From contig OU744725.1 of the NCBI GenBank assembly GCA_916613615.1, positions 7,484,708 to 7,548,707 of the forward strand: a stretch of DNA of 64,000 nucleotides, in the 5' to 3' direction. Source of the DNA: Steromphala cineraria. Lineage: Eukaryota; Mollusca; Gastropoda; Trochida; Trochidae. Positions within the stretch are counted from its first letter, which is position 1, and each line of letters opens with the position of its first letter. A model generated the notes under the pieces. It did no database searches. It was not told the DNA's origin and worked only from the letters and a program-made list of their open reading frames with translations. Position numbers and translations under genes: made by a program. Positions 51,248 to 63,600 of this stretch are shown in pieces.

Positions 51248-51967
51248 CGGCTTCACACTGTGCTGAAATTTGACAAAAGATGGACCCACGAAGTGCAAAC
51301 TTGCAAGTATCGTAAGCAATTGGGCCATTCGTAAACACATCTTAAAGAGGGACAAAAACACTTTCGGGATTCACAAAGAAGGTAATGCAATTAGACAGGG
51401 ACTCGACTGTGTATTTCTTAAATCGGACAGTAACCTGCCTAAAACGCTTGCAGTTGTAAACGAGTGTTATCTAGCAGGTATATAGCCGTTGTATGATAAG
51501 ACCATGGCGTAAATATGTTCCAAGAAGCCAAACATGCATCATTCTCTCCCCACAGAGGCAGCTCAGTCGTAACCGGGCAAGTCTCTGTTCGTATTAGCCA
51601 AAATCCCTGAGTTCCGGCAGATTGGTTTATTTTATAAGGATAGTACTGGATACGACTGAGCTGCCTCTGTTGGGAGAGAATGAAGATGCATAGTCTAACA
51701 ACTTGACCAGTTCTCATTCTCAGACCCGGAAACACTTGCATGGGCCAATATTCAATTCCGGAAACACTAACTCGACGTGAGAATAACGTATACTAAGATC
51801 GTGCAAAATCAGTTCGTTTTGTGGCCGTGTGTCATTTTTTTCAATATCGTGTTGCCTTCTGTCTTATTCGGAACAGCCTTCGATGACGATTGTTTTTTTG
51901 CCGAAAATCGTACGAATTTGAAATTTGTTAATCTGTTGTAGATCAAAATCGAGACTGTGTGAAGCCG
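51248..51967. mobile_element. Possible TIR element with CGGCTTCACAC ends
   Basis: An 11-bp perfect inverted repeat, CGGCTTCACAC and GTGTGAAGCCG, bounds the stretch, with weaker similarity further in. A frame at 51270-51485 is of unknown nature. The smaller MITE 51541-51681 is nested inside. Confidence 0.4.
51541..51681. mobile_element. MITE, family M, copy 1
   Basis: 31-bp TIRs beginning ATTCTCTCCCCACAGAGGCA with one mismatch. Shares these ends with 57964-58290. Confidence 0.8.
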
Positions 51968-53101
51968 CCCTTAGAACACACACTTTTCGATTTTGAAGAA
52001 CACAATACGTTTTATTGAAGTGGCATTGAGACATGGTTTGTAAAATGGGTTTAAAGTACGATGGTTAAATTTGACAGAGTGAACGGAAGGCGATTCATGA
52101 AAGATTTGTCTTTAAACTCCATGCAGCATACCTCTGGATTAAAGAACATTGACTATTCTGCCAAAGCTTTATAACTCATAAGAACATTTATACATATGAA
52201 CGTTTAGCATATTGGCATGAAAATTCATATATTTCAGCATAGGTTGTTTTAAAAGTGTGGAATAGCATTCTTGGCGGGTTTTTGTGGTTGATGGGGAAGA
52301 TAATATATTCGTCAGAAAAAAAAGATTTTAATTTTATCTTTCGCGTTTAGGTAACCTCGTCAAGCAACTGGAGCATGAACTGTCCACCCACTCACATACC
52401 TTGGTACCCATACCTAAATGGTAGTCTATAAGGATTAACTAGTCATAAATATGTTTCTTGCCAATTCTTTTGTAAAAGTCTAAGTACAAACTAAAGTGGC
52501 TTGCAAATATTTGATGTCTAATTGACTGAATAAAAAGGGTTTAAAAAAGACTAACCATAGTACATTGCATGACCAACATGTGACATTAAGAAGTGACGGG
52601 AGATGGATTTAAAAATGGATGGTAAAATAAGAGATTAAAGAATTAAACAGGTTTGTCTCAAAACTAAAACGTGACTTTATAGACTATGTAAAGTAGCAAT
52701 ACTATCGGTAATGGTTCATAATTCGTTAGAAAATATTTTATCATTCATATTATCTTATGATTTACTTCTACCATTTTGACATGATAGTAAATATATTTCG
52801 CTGCCAAATGATTTATTTCCTAAAGTTTGTTTCAAATAATGGAATAACACATTTTGTCGTTTTTTTGATTGAACAAACAATGATTTATTCGTCAAAATAA
52901 GTATGCAAAGAACCATTTGCGTTTAGGTTAAAGAGTTTTACGTAAATTGAATGTCGTGTTGTTTCCTCGCTAAGGGAATCGTTAACGAATCATCTATGCC
53001 AAAGACGATCAGAAATAAAATATACTAGAAAGGCTTTATTTTCTGGAGAACAATTAACTTCTTAAATCATTTTTAACAAAACAACATTTTGATTTATATC
53101 C

Positions 53102-53182
53102 CATCCTGCTACATCAGCGTATATATGTCTCCCTTTAGGCTACAACCGATAACGGAGACATATACGCTGATGTAGCAGGATG
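53102..53182. repeat. Inverted repeat of about 30-bp arms
   Basis: CATCCTGCTACATCAGCGTA... (53102-53132) pairs with 53154-53182 except for a 2-base indel. The loop of 21 bases lacks the GAG/GCG character of the others. Confidence 0.75.
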
Positions 53183-53189
53183 TTTATAT

Positions 53190-55990
53190 TCCTACTCCTA
53201 CCTCTTAATTGCTGGAAATTCCAAAATGGTATCATGCTGTTCATGCATGGAGAATGTTAATCTCGTAAGTATATACTTACTGTTGTCAGATATGACCAAT
53301 GAAAACAAATACCTATGATAAGAGTAGGTGGTCACGACTGAACACTATTGAATAACATTGGCATCTGAGATCCTTTTACTTTCCACCCCCGCCTGAAATT
53401 TTGTTTGTTCATTATTTTTGAATTTTTATCCGGATTGCTCATCATAAAGGAAATAAATTATGGTTACATGGAATTATCATTTTAGAATTGACACATTAAT
53501 TTGTTTAGTAAGACAAAATGATAAGAAATTTATACATTAAGAAATTTTCATATTGGTTCTATCACACTTGTAAGATTATTGAACGAACATTTTTTTAATA
53601 TTTTATTTTGAATCAGTAGAACAACAACTGAAACGAATTATGGTTGTATTCATGTGCATACATGTCATAGTGTTCGTGGAATATCATTTCAATTCATATC
53701 AGTTTCGAATCAAACAAAACTTTTTTCAATACTATTTTTGAAAGATTGTTAACATGATAGTTGGCGATTTACAAAATTATAAGAATGTATGTTTTAGAAT
53801 TTGATATATGCAATGACAAGAAAATACGTTTATTTACGTATAACACTGCCTGCTTCAAAAGAAACTAAACATCATTTCTGAGAGTAAAAATTGTTTTTGA
53901 AAGAATCATTATTTGATAGTTTGTGTCTTATATAATGTAAATCTAAGAATTAAGACAAAAATATAGATAAACACAGTCAGCATGAAAGATTTCGAGTCCC
54001 GTAATCCATGTCGCATCCCTTCTGATGGTAGATGTTCCTGATATGTTTTCCCTTCGTGTTTAAAAAAAAGAATTCAAGAGAAAACCCTCAGGCCTCAAGA
54101 CTTCATGCTGTATAAGGTCTCATTAGGAGTTATTTCGTCCCCCGCAAACTATAAAACATTTTTTTTTTTAATTTAATATAAGGTTAAGTCTATAGTCTTT
54201 TGCTTTTTGGTTATTCTGAAATTCTTACTCAACAATTTGAACTAGGTGCATCTTGGGAGAAAGTCTATTTCAAAGCTATAGCCCAAAAAGTGTTAAATGT
54301 TGTTATGTAGTAATTTTAAGATCTAGAAGAGGAGTGTTGCCTTTGCTACTTTAATTGGTTATTCTGAATTTTTGTTTTTTGGGGGTTTTCATTGAAACAA
54401 TTTGAACTAAGTACATATGGGGTTAGGGTCATTATTAATGTTGGGACGGGGGACATCACAGTGCATCACATGCACATATTTCTAGTTTCATTATTTGAAT
54501 GCCAGTTGCAGTCTCAACGACATCGGTCTCGGAGTATATGAGATCATAACGAGAAGAATTCTTAAAAGTTTCTTTGCAAACCTTCTTTTAGATTTTATCG
54601 CATCTGCTGTTATGAATGATAGTCATAGTAGTAGAATAAGAAATGACCACGGAGTGAATGAAAAATTAGTTCAATAAATGAAATAAAGTCTTATTCGTTG
54701 ATTTACATTTCTAATATTTAGAATATCATTTTTATAAATGAATGATGACACGACATCACCTTTACACAAACACATCTATAATTTGTTGTGCGATACCAAT
54801 ATAGTGTCCCTTTCTAATATTCAACAAAATATTCAACAAAATCTTATCGAAAATAATAAAGCATGGTGACCTCGTGAAATGGATGAAACTTCCATTTACG
54901 TGACACTCCTTTCCAATATTGTGACTCCCCTTTCAAATATTTACTATTGTAATATTTAACGTGAGAAAATATATTACAACTCGATTTTTCCGAGACTTAA
55001 AGTGAGTCTAAATGAAAGTGCTGACTTGTATGGGAGAAAGCTTGGTGTCGGGAGGCGTGGGTTCTTCGCGACCTTTGACCTATATGTAAACTTGCGTGGG
55101 TGGAATGGCATGCGACTCTGCAAGCTTGGCAACAAAGATACTTGTCCACACTGGAGCATTGTGGGTTCTGACGCAGAACAATACCTGCATTCTGAAACAA
55201 TCTGTAATTACTGTCAGGTATAATCTCCTCACCCCTCCATGAAATTTGCGAAACTGTCAACTTCCGGGTTAATATATTCACATGAAATGCAATAAATGAG
55301 ACCTATTAAAATATTCAAATGTGAATGAGGTGGGTTAAAAAGTTGGGAAACCTATATGATACCTTGCATTATTGGGGTGCAAGTGATGAACTATTATAAA
55401 CAAATAACGCCTGGTGTTATATGATATTGAACAACATATCAATAGAACATTCAATGTAGGTTGATTCTCTGCATTAAAATAGTATTGTTATTCTTGGAAG
55501 TGTGCATTAAAATCTGGTTTACACTGTTTACTTGAATGAAACCCACCTTAGTGAAGGTTGAGGGCGTTCTTAGGCTAGATGATTTCTCGGGTCTTGCCTT
55601 TTGTGTCCACTTGCAAAATTTCCGTAATCTTATTGAAATGAAAAGTTTGACGAAGGGCTTATTTATGGTTGCCTTACACTATAGGGATTTCTTCACTGGG
55701 AATTTATACCACGAGTTAATGTTTATACAACGCCTAATGTCAATAATGAATTACAAGTCAAAACATATTTCGTATGCAAAGGGTCTTGGGTGACAGCAAC
55801 ATTAAGACCAAAGTATATGACACTATTTTAACAGGTCAGCTCAACGATTTAATAAAGGTAATGTTCAATGAAAATACAGATTACTAGATTAAATTGCATC
55901 GCCCGGATGTTTTCTGCGTATATGATAACGAGGATCACGTTAACTTAATGCATTCCCAAACATGTCGTGACATCATAATGCACCGAAGCA
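53190..55990. other. Non-coding, nothing firmly recognised
   Basis: 54997-55223 is somewhat GC-richer. Its + frame has a CKLGNKDTCPHW...ICNYCQ stretch followed by GTATAA, and the minus frame is also cysteine-rich; neither can be linked to other exons. Confidence 0.35.
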
Positions 55991-56071
55991 CATGCACGAC
56001 CAGCTGCACGTGGCTGTCAAAATATATATTTCACGTGTACATTTCACCCCACGAATTTCGAGGAATATCCT

Positions 56072-56091
56072 GACCTTGACCTTGACCTTGT
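56072..56091 (-). promoter_or_regulatory. Overlapping TGACCT nuclear-receptor half-site array
   Basis: TGACCT occurs three times back to back, so the minus strand reads CAAGGTCAAGGTCAAGGTCA. TCAAGGTCA is the known monomer site of NR5A/ERR-type receptors. It lies in a GC-richer stretch (55.97-56.14 kb). Confidence 0.4.
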
Positions 56092-56159
56092 CGTTGACGT
56101 TTTTGTTTGACTAATTCGGCAATACATCCTGCCCATCCCCCTCTAAGGAATGTGAGGAG

Positions 56160-57960
56160 TATCGTATATATATATCGGCTACTTTCTCTTTACGTTCAGA
56201 ATGGTGTTTCACATACACATATGTATACATGTGTAAAACCTGGATGAAGAAACGACGAATTGATGAATCAATTTAAAAAGGCATGCATGCACGAATGCAT
56301 GAACGAATGGAATTACTTTTACAAGTAAATGAATGAATCTTAGGATTGATGAATAGATTAAAATACAATTTTAATGACGAATGATTATTTTCATAATCTG
56401 GTTTATACTCTTTGGCCTTCCTTTTCGATGACATGACATAAAACATTAAGACATACACATTAGTACTGTTTATATAAAGGGTCAGAATAAAGCTCCACTA
56501 CTGTATGTATCCCTTAAGTAACTTGAGTATTTCAACCGGTGTTACCATCACACACAATCAAGGGAATTAAATACATAAATGAAGCTTTGCTATTGATGTA
56601 TATAAATGTATAGTTAACCTTTTTAGCGCGTAATGCGCTTTTAGCTATTTTATTGTGTTTTAGTGTCTCATAGGCCATTGTTGGCCGGACGGCGTGCTAT
56701 ATTTGCCGCTTATAATATCTAGTCTGAAGTATATGTACGCTGTGTGACACTTAAATAAAATATTTTTCTTCTGTCTTCTTCTTCTATAAATAATAGTACA
56801 TTTTGCTCAACTAGCTTTCTCTTTGATATAGGAAGTTTTGTTTCCCACGACCGTTGTCTCCTTAAACAAGATTAGTCAGAATTATCCATATCAGGTACCA
56901 AGATTAGGAAATGATGAAAATTTGGTTAAGCGATTATATTTGCACGTAAGTCAATAGTATAACTCTCAGACTGAAGTTTGTAACTTTTGACTTTAACTTA
57001 CCCTCTATATGAAGCAAATTTAGTTATGTATGGAACTGAAATAAACTCATCGGCAAAGAAAGTTATAACTTTTGAACTGAAATCATGAAGAAATAGTGTG
57101 TGTTTTAACTTGTGAAAAACAAATCATGGTTGACGCATTATAGGAAAAATGCAAAACGGTGAAAATCACGTGACTTTGCCATTGCTGCAAAGTCATGTAA
57201 CACAAATGTCAATCAAATGTTCATAATGGATCACTATCATCACCAATATGGAAAAAAGACCTATAAACCATCAAATGTCTGACCACTAAACGGCGACAAA
57301 CCTTTGAAAGTTAATAAATACTGTCCACGGATAGCAACTTTTGAAGAATCACCATAGTTCCTTTATAATCATTGAAATTTTCTTTTTATAATACAGACAA
57401 GAAGTTTAGATATTGGACTAGCCAAAACCAGCAACAACAATTGTATTTTTACCGTATAAAGACTTATATCCGCATGCAGTAGACCAACGTCAACACTTAC
57501 TTTAATTGACGACATGAACGTCAAATACTGTAGGTGTTTATTGCGTTATGTAAGTAGTAACAGAGGCGCCAATGACAAGTGAAATCAGAGCTATTCGATT
57601 CCTCAATGGTCCTACATTAACCACTAAACTTTGATCAATTGCAAATGTTTAATGACAGGAAAAGACTTACATGTTAAAGATAAACTGCGATTGTAAAAGT
57701 AATATGCCTTTAAACTGATTGACTAAAATAAGTGGGTTTTTTTTAAATTCTAGAGTAAAACCAGATTCTTCAAATTATGAACAAGCAACAATCAAGGTTT
57801 AAAAGGAATAATGACAAAGATCCATAGGTGACGTCATACAATCCTTCTAATTTTTGCTATTTTTATTTTTTTACACACGTCGTGAGCATATTTAGGTAGG
57901 ATCTAATGTTTTCTTTTCAATATTTATGATTTAAGAGTTTACATTTTGTCAAAATAAAAG
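56160..57960. other. Intergenic, nothing recognised
   Basis: AT-rich, no supported features. Confidence 0.4.
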
Positions 57961-57963
57961 TCG

Positions 57964-58290
57964 TTCTCTCCCCCCAGAGGCAGATCAAGTCTTGTTGATT
58001 TAGCCTCTGTTATATTACGACGAGTTTGTGGGATAGAATGGGAGATGCCTGATTGGAGGCAATCAAAATTAGTTGTGCAATCAGCGACGCTGCTTTTAAA
58101 TCATCAATGTGGCTACTGAAACAAGACAAAGGCATTGTGTTATGAACCACCCTTTCCAATGCTAGAAGCGTTGTCATTTGCTACAGAAATTCAAATTTAT
58201 TGTGATGAAAGTTTTTTTCCGCCACGGATTTCGGCGTAATACAACAGAGGCTAAATCAACATGACTTGATCTGCCTCTGTGGGGAGAGAA
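57964..58290. mobile_element. MITE, family M, copy 2
   Basis: 60-bp TIRs (57964-58023 and 58231-58290) begin TTCTCTCCCCnCAGAGGCAG and contain a second CAGAGGCTAAATCAAC block. The outer 20 bases match copy 1; the interiors do not. Confidence 0.8.
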
Positions 58291-58389
58291 TGCATAAAAG
58301 TATGTAACTTTCTTTTTCCGATGAGTACAGCTAATCGTATGGGGGACGTCTTATAGAGGCATTTTAGAAGTTGGAATGACAATAATGCA

Positions 58390-58527
58390 GAGGAATATAT
58401 GGATGACAACTTCTTTGTTCATTGTATGCGACGTTTCGACACAGATTCTTTTCTTGAGAACGAAACAAGAATCTGTGTCGAAACGTCGCATGTCATGAAC
58501 AAAGAGGTTGTCATTCATATATTCCTC
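58390..58527. mobile_element. Fold-back element, family F, copy 2
   Basis: Arms start GAGGAATATATGGATGACAA and pair with their right partner with few mismatches. It includes GCGACGTTTCGACACAGATT and matches 26822-26993 in opposite orientation. Confidence 0.8.
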
Positions 58528-58539
58528 CACATTATATTG

Positions 58540-59690
58540 TATGGGTTCCTTAATTTCAACCTAGCTTGAGTGAGTAGGGTTTATTTAAGTTATTGTCAAA
58601 CACGTTTGTTTTTCCACGAACGAGACAGAGCACAACATCTACACTAAGACCTCTTTATCAACTGATACATGCCCTAACTCTTTATAAACCATTATAACAA
58701 TACAACCTAACACTTCATGTTCTTGTCAGGTATATTGGACTATGGGTAGAGGATGTATCTTATCATTACACTTTTATTGAAAAGCTGTGTGGAGTTTGAC
58801 AACAGGTATCCGTCTTTTCATAGCGTTAAGTCGTTAACTTTATCAACGTTAATAGCTTGTAATTTTATACATGCTGTTTAAATGAAAAGCATTCTATATT
58901 TCGGTCATTAAACCCCTCGAGAAGACAATTTTTGAACCATTGAACCTTTTATTCGGCTTCAATCCTGTAGGATTCAAGGTTGATAAATCATATTCTCACG
59001 AGTGACGAGTTTTTATTCGATCCCCGATGTTTGTAGGGGTTTGAAACAGGATACTGTTTTGAAACCTATATTCTTCTTTACCATCTAACATGCTGGACTG
59101 AAATTTTAAACGCATATTCAGTTTTCCTTCCATTTACATTTTATTGCCCAACGTCTATCGCATATCGCGTAGGCCTATTATAGAATTATTTCAGCTTGAT
59201 CGTAGTTATTAAAGCTTTATCATAAAATACTTTAAGTCAAAATTGGGTTTGAATGATAACCATCCACACAAAATAAAGTTGATAATGACTTTGAATGACA
59301 TATTAATGATGATAATGACCAAATCATGTAGTCATGTAGCCATGCTCAGTAGATTCAAATACTTGTTCTGCTTTTATTTACTGTTATAGCGCTTTCAAAT
59401 TACCACATGAGAAAACTGAATTTTAAAATGTGAAAATAATGAGATAAATGCATTGCCAATAACTAATAATTTTACAAATGCTTTTATGAGTTCATCAGTA
59501 GACGTAAAATGACATTTCTAAACATAAATTCCATAATTTATTAAAATTAGGTGAGAAAATTATTAATTAAGAAAATGCTTTATTTACATCAAAAGTGTCA
59601 AAGCATGAATTTCATATCCGCAAGCTCCTGATACTTTAGTATGAAAGATAAATTTAAAAAAAACCTTTTAATAGATTCACCACGATGTTC
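58540..59690. other. Intergenic, nothing recognised
   Basis: No supported features. Confidence 0.4.
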
Positions 59691-59822
59691 TTTACATGGC
59701 GGGCCCTTTAAAATGTAAGGATTAAATATAAGCTAAGAGACATGCTCTCGGGTGAATTCAAATATAAAAGTTTCGTATAGAGTCAAACGACGATGGTTAT
59801 CATTGGGCGGGCCCTTTAAGAC
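59680..59822. repeat. Two direct copies ending GGCGGGCCCTTTAA
   Basis: ACGATG...CATGGCGGGCCCTTTAA near 59685-59713 and ACGATG...ATTGGGCGGGCCCTTTAA near 59790-59820 are direct repeats about 108 bases apart. The CCCTTTAA end resembles TTAA-MITE termini. Confidence 0.5.
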
Positions 59823-59879
59823 GTGTACCTTTACGCGTGTACATATACATGTGTATGTAGATATGTAGATATATAAGAA

Positions 59880-60440
59880 GGGCGGACGTCAGGCACGTGC
59901 CGGGGGACTAATATAAAACGTCATGCGTCCCGTGAACACATCCAGGTGTATGGAAATTGGGGAGGGGGATAAAGAACCCTCTATCAAAGTTCATCAGCCA
60001 GGAATCTTATCATTCCAGCCACCTCACAAAGAAAGATATATTTCTTCACCTTTCTTTGTCTACATAGGCAATTACCCTTTTACTTACTGAAATATACAGA
60101 CAGGCTACCTGTTTAAGACGTAGGTCACGTGGTCCCGGCACGCGTCGCGTGCACCTGCTGCGAGCAGGTGGCGGAATCCTGCAATATGATTGGTCAATCT
60201 TGTGAAGATATTTTCCTTACACCTGTTGCCGTGTCTTAGACGTCGTTTGTCACCAAAAGATGTTATGGAGACTTGTCTTCCCCGGTTTTATTTGCATGCC
60301 TTTATGAAGTGATCCATTTTGATTAATCGCTATCAAAGACAGCCGGCGGGTCGTTATCCCGGGCGCGTGCAGACTGCTATTAGAACTTAACAAGGTGGCA
60401 GCCAGTTTCCTTTACACCAAAGAAAATGTTGACCGAATAT
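59880..60440. promoter_or_regulatory. GC- and motif-rich block, candidate enhancer or promoter
   Basis: Carries CACGTG (60126), the palindrome CACCTGCTGCGAGCAGGTG (60152-60170), an inverted CCAAT (GATTGGTCAAT), TCF-like CTATCAAAG and CTATCAAAGA, and an octamer-like ATTTGCAT. CpGs are dense relative to the flanks. No open frame or splice chain. Confidence 0.35.
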
Positions 60441-60544
60441 AAGATTTAATATGACCTACTTCCTTCAGCCGTTACACCTGCTCCTTTGATTTATCACCTT
60501 TCCGCCTTATACCTACATACTTACATACTCGTACCCCTTTATGT

Positions 60545-62280
60545 ACTTCTTAAGATGTATTGCAGGTGATGTTTTTGTAAATTATGTGATGCAATCTTAT
60601 TTTAAGTAAAATCACGTTTTTAGTCTTACACTTTATAATAAATAAATAATATGTTATTGCTTAACATGACTTATGAAAAGAGAAAGAAATAAAGGGTGAC
60701 GTAAAAGCCACATATTGTTGTTCCTTGGAAATAACTTACTGTTTTGTTGTTGTTGTTTTTTGGTCAAATTTACGATTAAACGGTTTAAATCACTTTAAAG
60801 GAGGTTTTTCGACTTGCATTAAAAGATGCTTTTATGCCTCTATGGTTTTCGTTTTTATTCAGAGAAAAGTCATTATCAGGTATAAATTGGAATACATTTC
60901 TAAAAGGTCAGATTACGACTTCATAAGAGAGTTGTATAATATACTAGCCTGTCATAGATTAGTTCATGTATTAAAAATGATAATTTACAGTGTGTAAAAC
61001 TCTGTCCTTTTTGTGTCATTCCATGTTTAGGGTATGAAAACTCTTTTCAAGCCATATCAATCCATATCAAGCTGAAATTCTTCCTGTTTACTACTGAAAT
61101 AATCCAACAATGGAAAAGGACACACATAAAAATAATCCTATCCGTTTGGCAAAGTATGTCCTTCTCGGTATGAAAATGCCAAAAGAAAATTAAAATATTT
61201 GTTGATTCTTTTAAATAATATCTAATATTTTCCTATATCACTGTATAGAAATGCTATGATATACTTGTACAATGGACCCGTGGCACCACTGGAGAAATAA
61301 ACTTATTCTCATTGTGACATATTAGTTGAATTGTTCTCCTTCTTCTTAATGTCCCGAGAATGCGGTATTTAGGCCGGTAACCCATCTCAGGGAATGAACA
61401 ATTCCGGGAATTGGGAACGAAACATTTACTCATAAATTACTCTTCTACTAAATGTTATGAGGGGTTTGAGAGAAACTCTTAACGATAAGCGAATATGGCC
61501 GTCAAGTTAAAGGTTAACATTGATTTTTTTGAAACTTTGCATATGTTATCGCGATGCTGCATAACTGAAAATGGGACCAGAATGTTGATTTTCTAACCCA
61601 ATGCATCTTGATTTGTACGATATTTGCATTGATGATTTTGTTTACATAGTTGAAGATAGACATCAAGATGATAATTGATAATGATGATATAAACGGAAAA
61701 CTGTCAAAATAGCTGACTTTGCATATTGTTCAAAAAGATGTTCGATTCTTCAGATCAAAGGAAGATAAAAATATGGGAGTGACACTCACTTCACTTGCCT
61801 ACCTGGCGATATAAGCAAACGTTGCAGAAATCAGTGAATACTTTATGTAAAGGGGTTGGGTGGCTTCAAATAAAATATGACAGATGTTTCGTCTCCTTGC
61901 GCTTGACTTGCCTTCAGCTATATTGTCATTCAGAGATTTATGTTATATAATATTCAAATATTTTGCATTTCAAAGAAAGAGGAGTGTAAAGCGTGTCTGA
62001 AAGACCCCTCGTGCATTTATGAATGTACGTGAACACTTTATTGAAAGCTTCTTCACATTTAATTGTCAAATTAAATTCCATCTTACTCCTATATCTTATT
62101 GAAAGTTTATCAGAGCCACCGCCGTGATGTCTGACCGTTGTGAACCTTCTGTGGTAATTAAAAGATAAAGCACTCCGCCACGCGTCTTCTCGATATTGAA
62201 GCCTTTTGTTACTGTATGACAATATAGCTGGCTTCCTGTCCTTAAATCCCGATGTAAATACGGCTGATAGCATCACCCCG
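60545..62280. other. Non-coding, nothing recognised
   Basis: Open frames at 60725-60997 (+) and 62276-61938 (-) lack splice or family support. Confidence 0.4.
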
Positions 62281-62289
62281 AGATCATTG

Positions 62290-62480
62290 ACAATCTCAGA
62301 TTAGACTACGACAGGTGCCCGTTCGCTGATTGGTCAGAAGTGAGTTCAAAATAAAGTTTCCTGCCCTCTGATTGGCTGGAAGTTTAGACGGGGTGGTCAG
62401 AGGGTGACCACTATGTGAACCACGTCAGCAACTTTATCAAGGTCAAGCTCCTTCAAATTGTCCCTTCACCAACAGGTGGG
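62290..62480. promoter_or_regulatory. Compact block with two inverted CCAAT boxes and E-box
   Basis: CTGATTGGTC and CTGATTGGCT lie about 40 bases apart, with ACAGGTGC upstream and GGTGACC, AAGGTCAAG and CAGGTGG downstream. Confidence 0.3.
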
Positions 62481-63114
62481 ATGTTCGACGAAAACTTTGA
62501 TTTCTTTGTACTTTCTAACGGACATTTTTCAAACTTTTTGAAAGTCAAACAGATACACGGATTTATTGGTTTATTATAAGAAAACAAATGTTAGTTTCAT
62601 TTTTCATTCAATCTATAAATTGTCAACAAATGTTTCAAGCTGAGGCAAATTACTGGGTTTATTTTAAAGTTTCAATATATCTTTAGAATTAACTAAAAGG
62701 TTTAAAACTCGAACATAAATATCTGTACAATGGAGACTAGTCAATATATCTTGTTTATATTACAACCTTTTGTTTACGAAACCAACGTCTAGTTATTGAA
62801 CTATTTCTTGAATTAAAAAATATATTTCTCAAAATCATATTTATTATGGATATTTAGAATAAGGAATTGTACTGTCTCCCTAGAATAATAGCAATCTAAG
62901 TGTATGGATTTTCAAATTCAAGCACTTTTATTCTATAATTAGAAATCAAACTTGTTAAAGGACCAATTTTTAAACTCTAGATATTAAAGAAAAGTTCTTT
63001 AGTAGTTTTACTTGCTTTTTTAATTGGAAACGTTGCGGGATTTCTTCATGGAGTAAGCTCTCGTGATGTGCACTACACTGATAAAAGGTGTCATTTTACC
63101 CGACCTTCTCCGTG

Positions 63115-63600
63115 ATTTTCTACTAATAAAGTAGACGTTGGTTCCATGTACGCGTAAGGCGGGCATTCCATGTGTCCGTAATGCGTAATGCGTAATGCGT
63201 AATGCGTAATGCGTAATGCGTAGTCAACACTTTACACTGAAAAAGTAGAAGTTGATTCTATGTACGCTTAATGCGTAGTGCGTGTTCGCATTACGCGTAC
63301 ATGGATTCAAATTCTACTGTATTAGTGTAAAGTGATTAATACGTATTACGTATTGTTGCCTACGTACACACGCTAGTGGGTATCAAACTTGATATTCAAT
63401 GTGTAATAAGTATTTAACACTTTGCACTAAAATAGCACTGTTAATTCGATGTACGCGTAATACATTGTGCGCAAAGTGATGTTTAAATTTGGTCTGCGTA
63501 AGTGCGTATTGCGTATTCGAACGCTCCCTTGAGCACTTTTAAAGCGAACACGCGTACATGGAATCAATTTCTATCATTTTGGTGTACAGTGTTGAATACC
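63115..63600. repeat. Nested cluster of GCGTAATGCG-type inverted-repeat elements
   Basis: A terminus resembling CACTTTACACT...GTAGAAGTTGATTC.ATGTACGC occurs near 63125, 63228 and 63418 (+) and, reversed, near 63335 and 63596. Between them are (GCGTAAT)n at about 63182-63220 and many TACGCGTAAT blocks. The pair 63228-63335 forms an inverted repeat with about 40-bp arms. Confidence 0.75.

Larger units (their letters stand above)
49735..52930. repeat. Cluster of partial tandem duplications
   Basis: Unit A (GGTAACCTCGTCAAGCAACT..., then CACTCACATACCTTGGTACC, then AAGGATTTATTAGTCATAAA) occurs at about 50735-50890, 51050-51165 (diverged) and 52350-52460, with its right half alone at 49798-49890. 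Unit B (ATGGCCGTAGCGACTTCAGA...) occurs at about 50530-50690 and 50895-51050. Another repeat pairs 52240-52360 with 52830-52930. Inverted-repeat elements sit inside the cluster. Confidence 0.8.
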
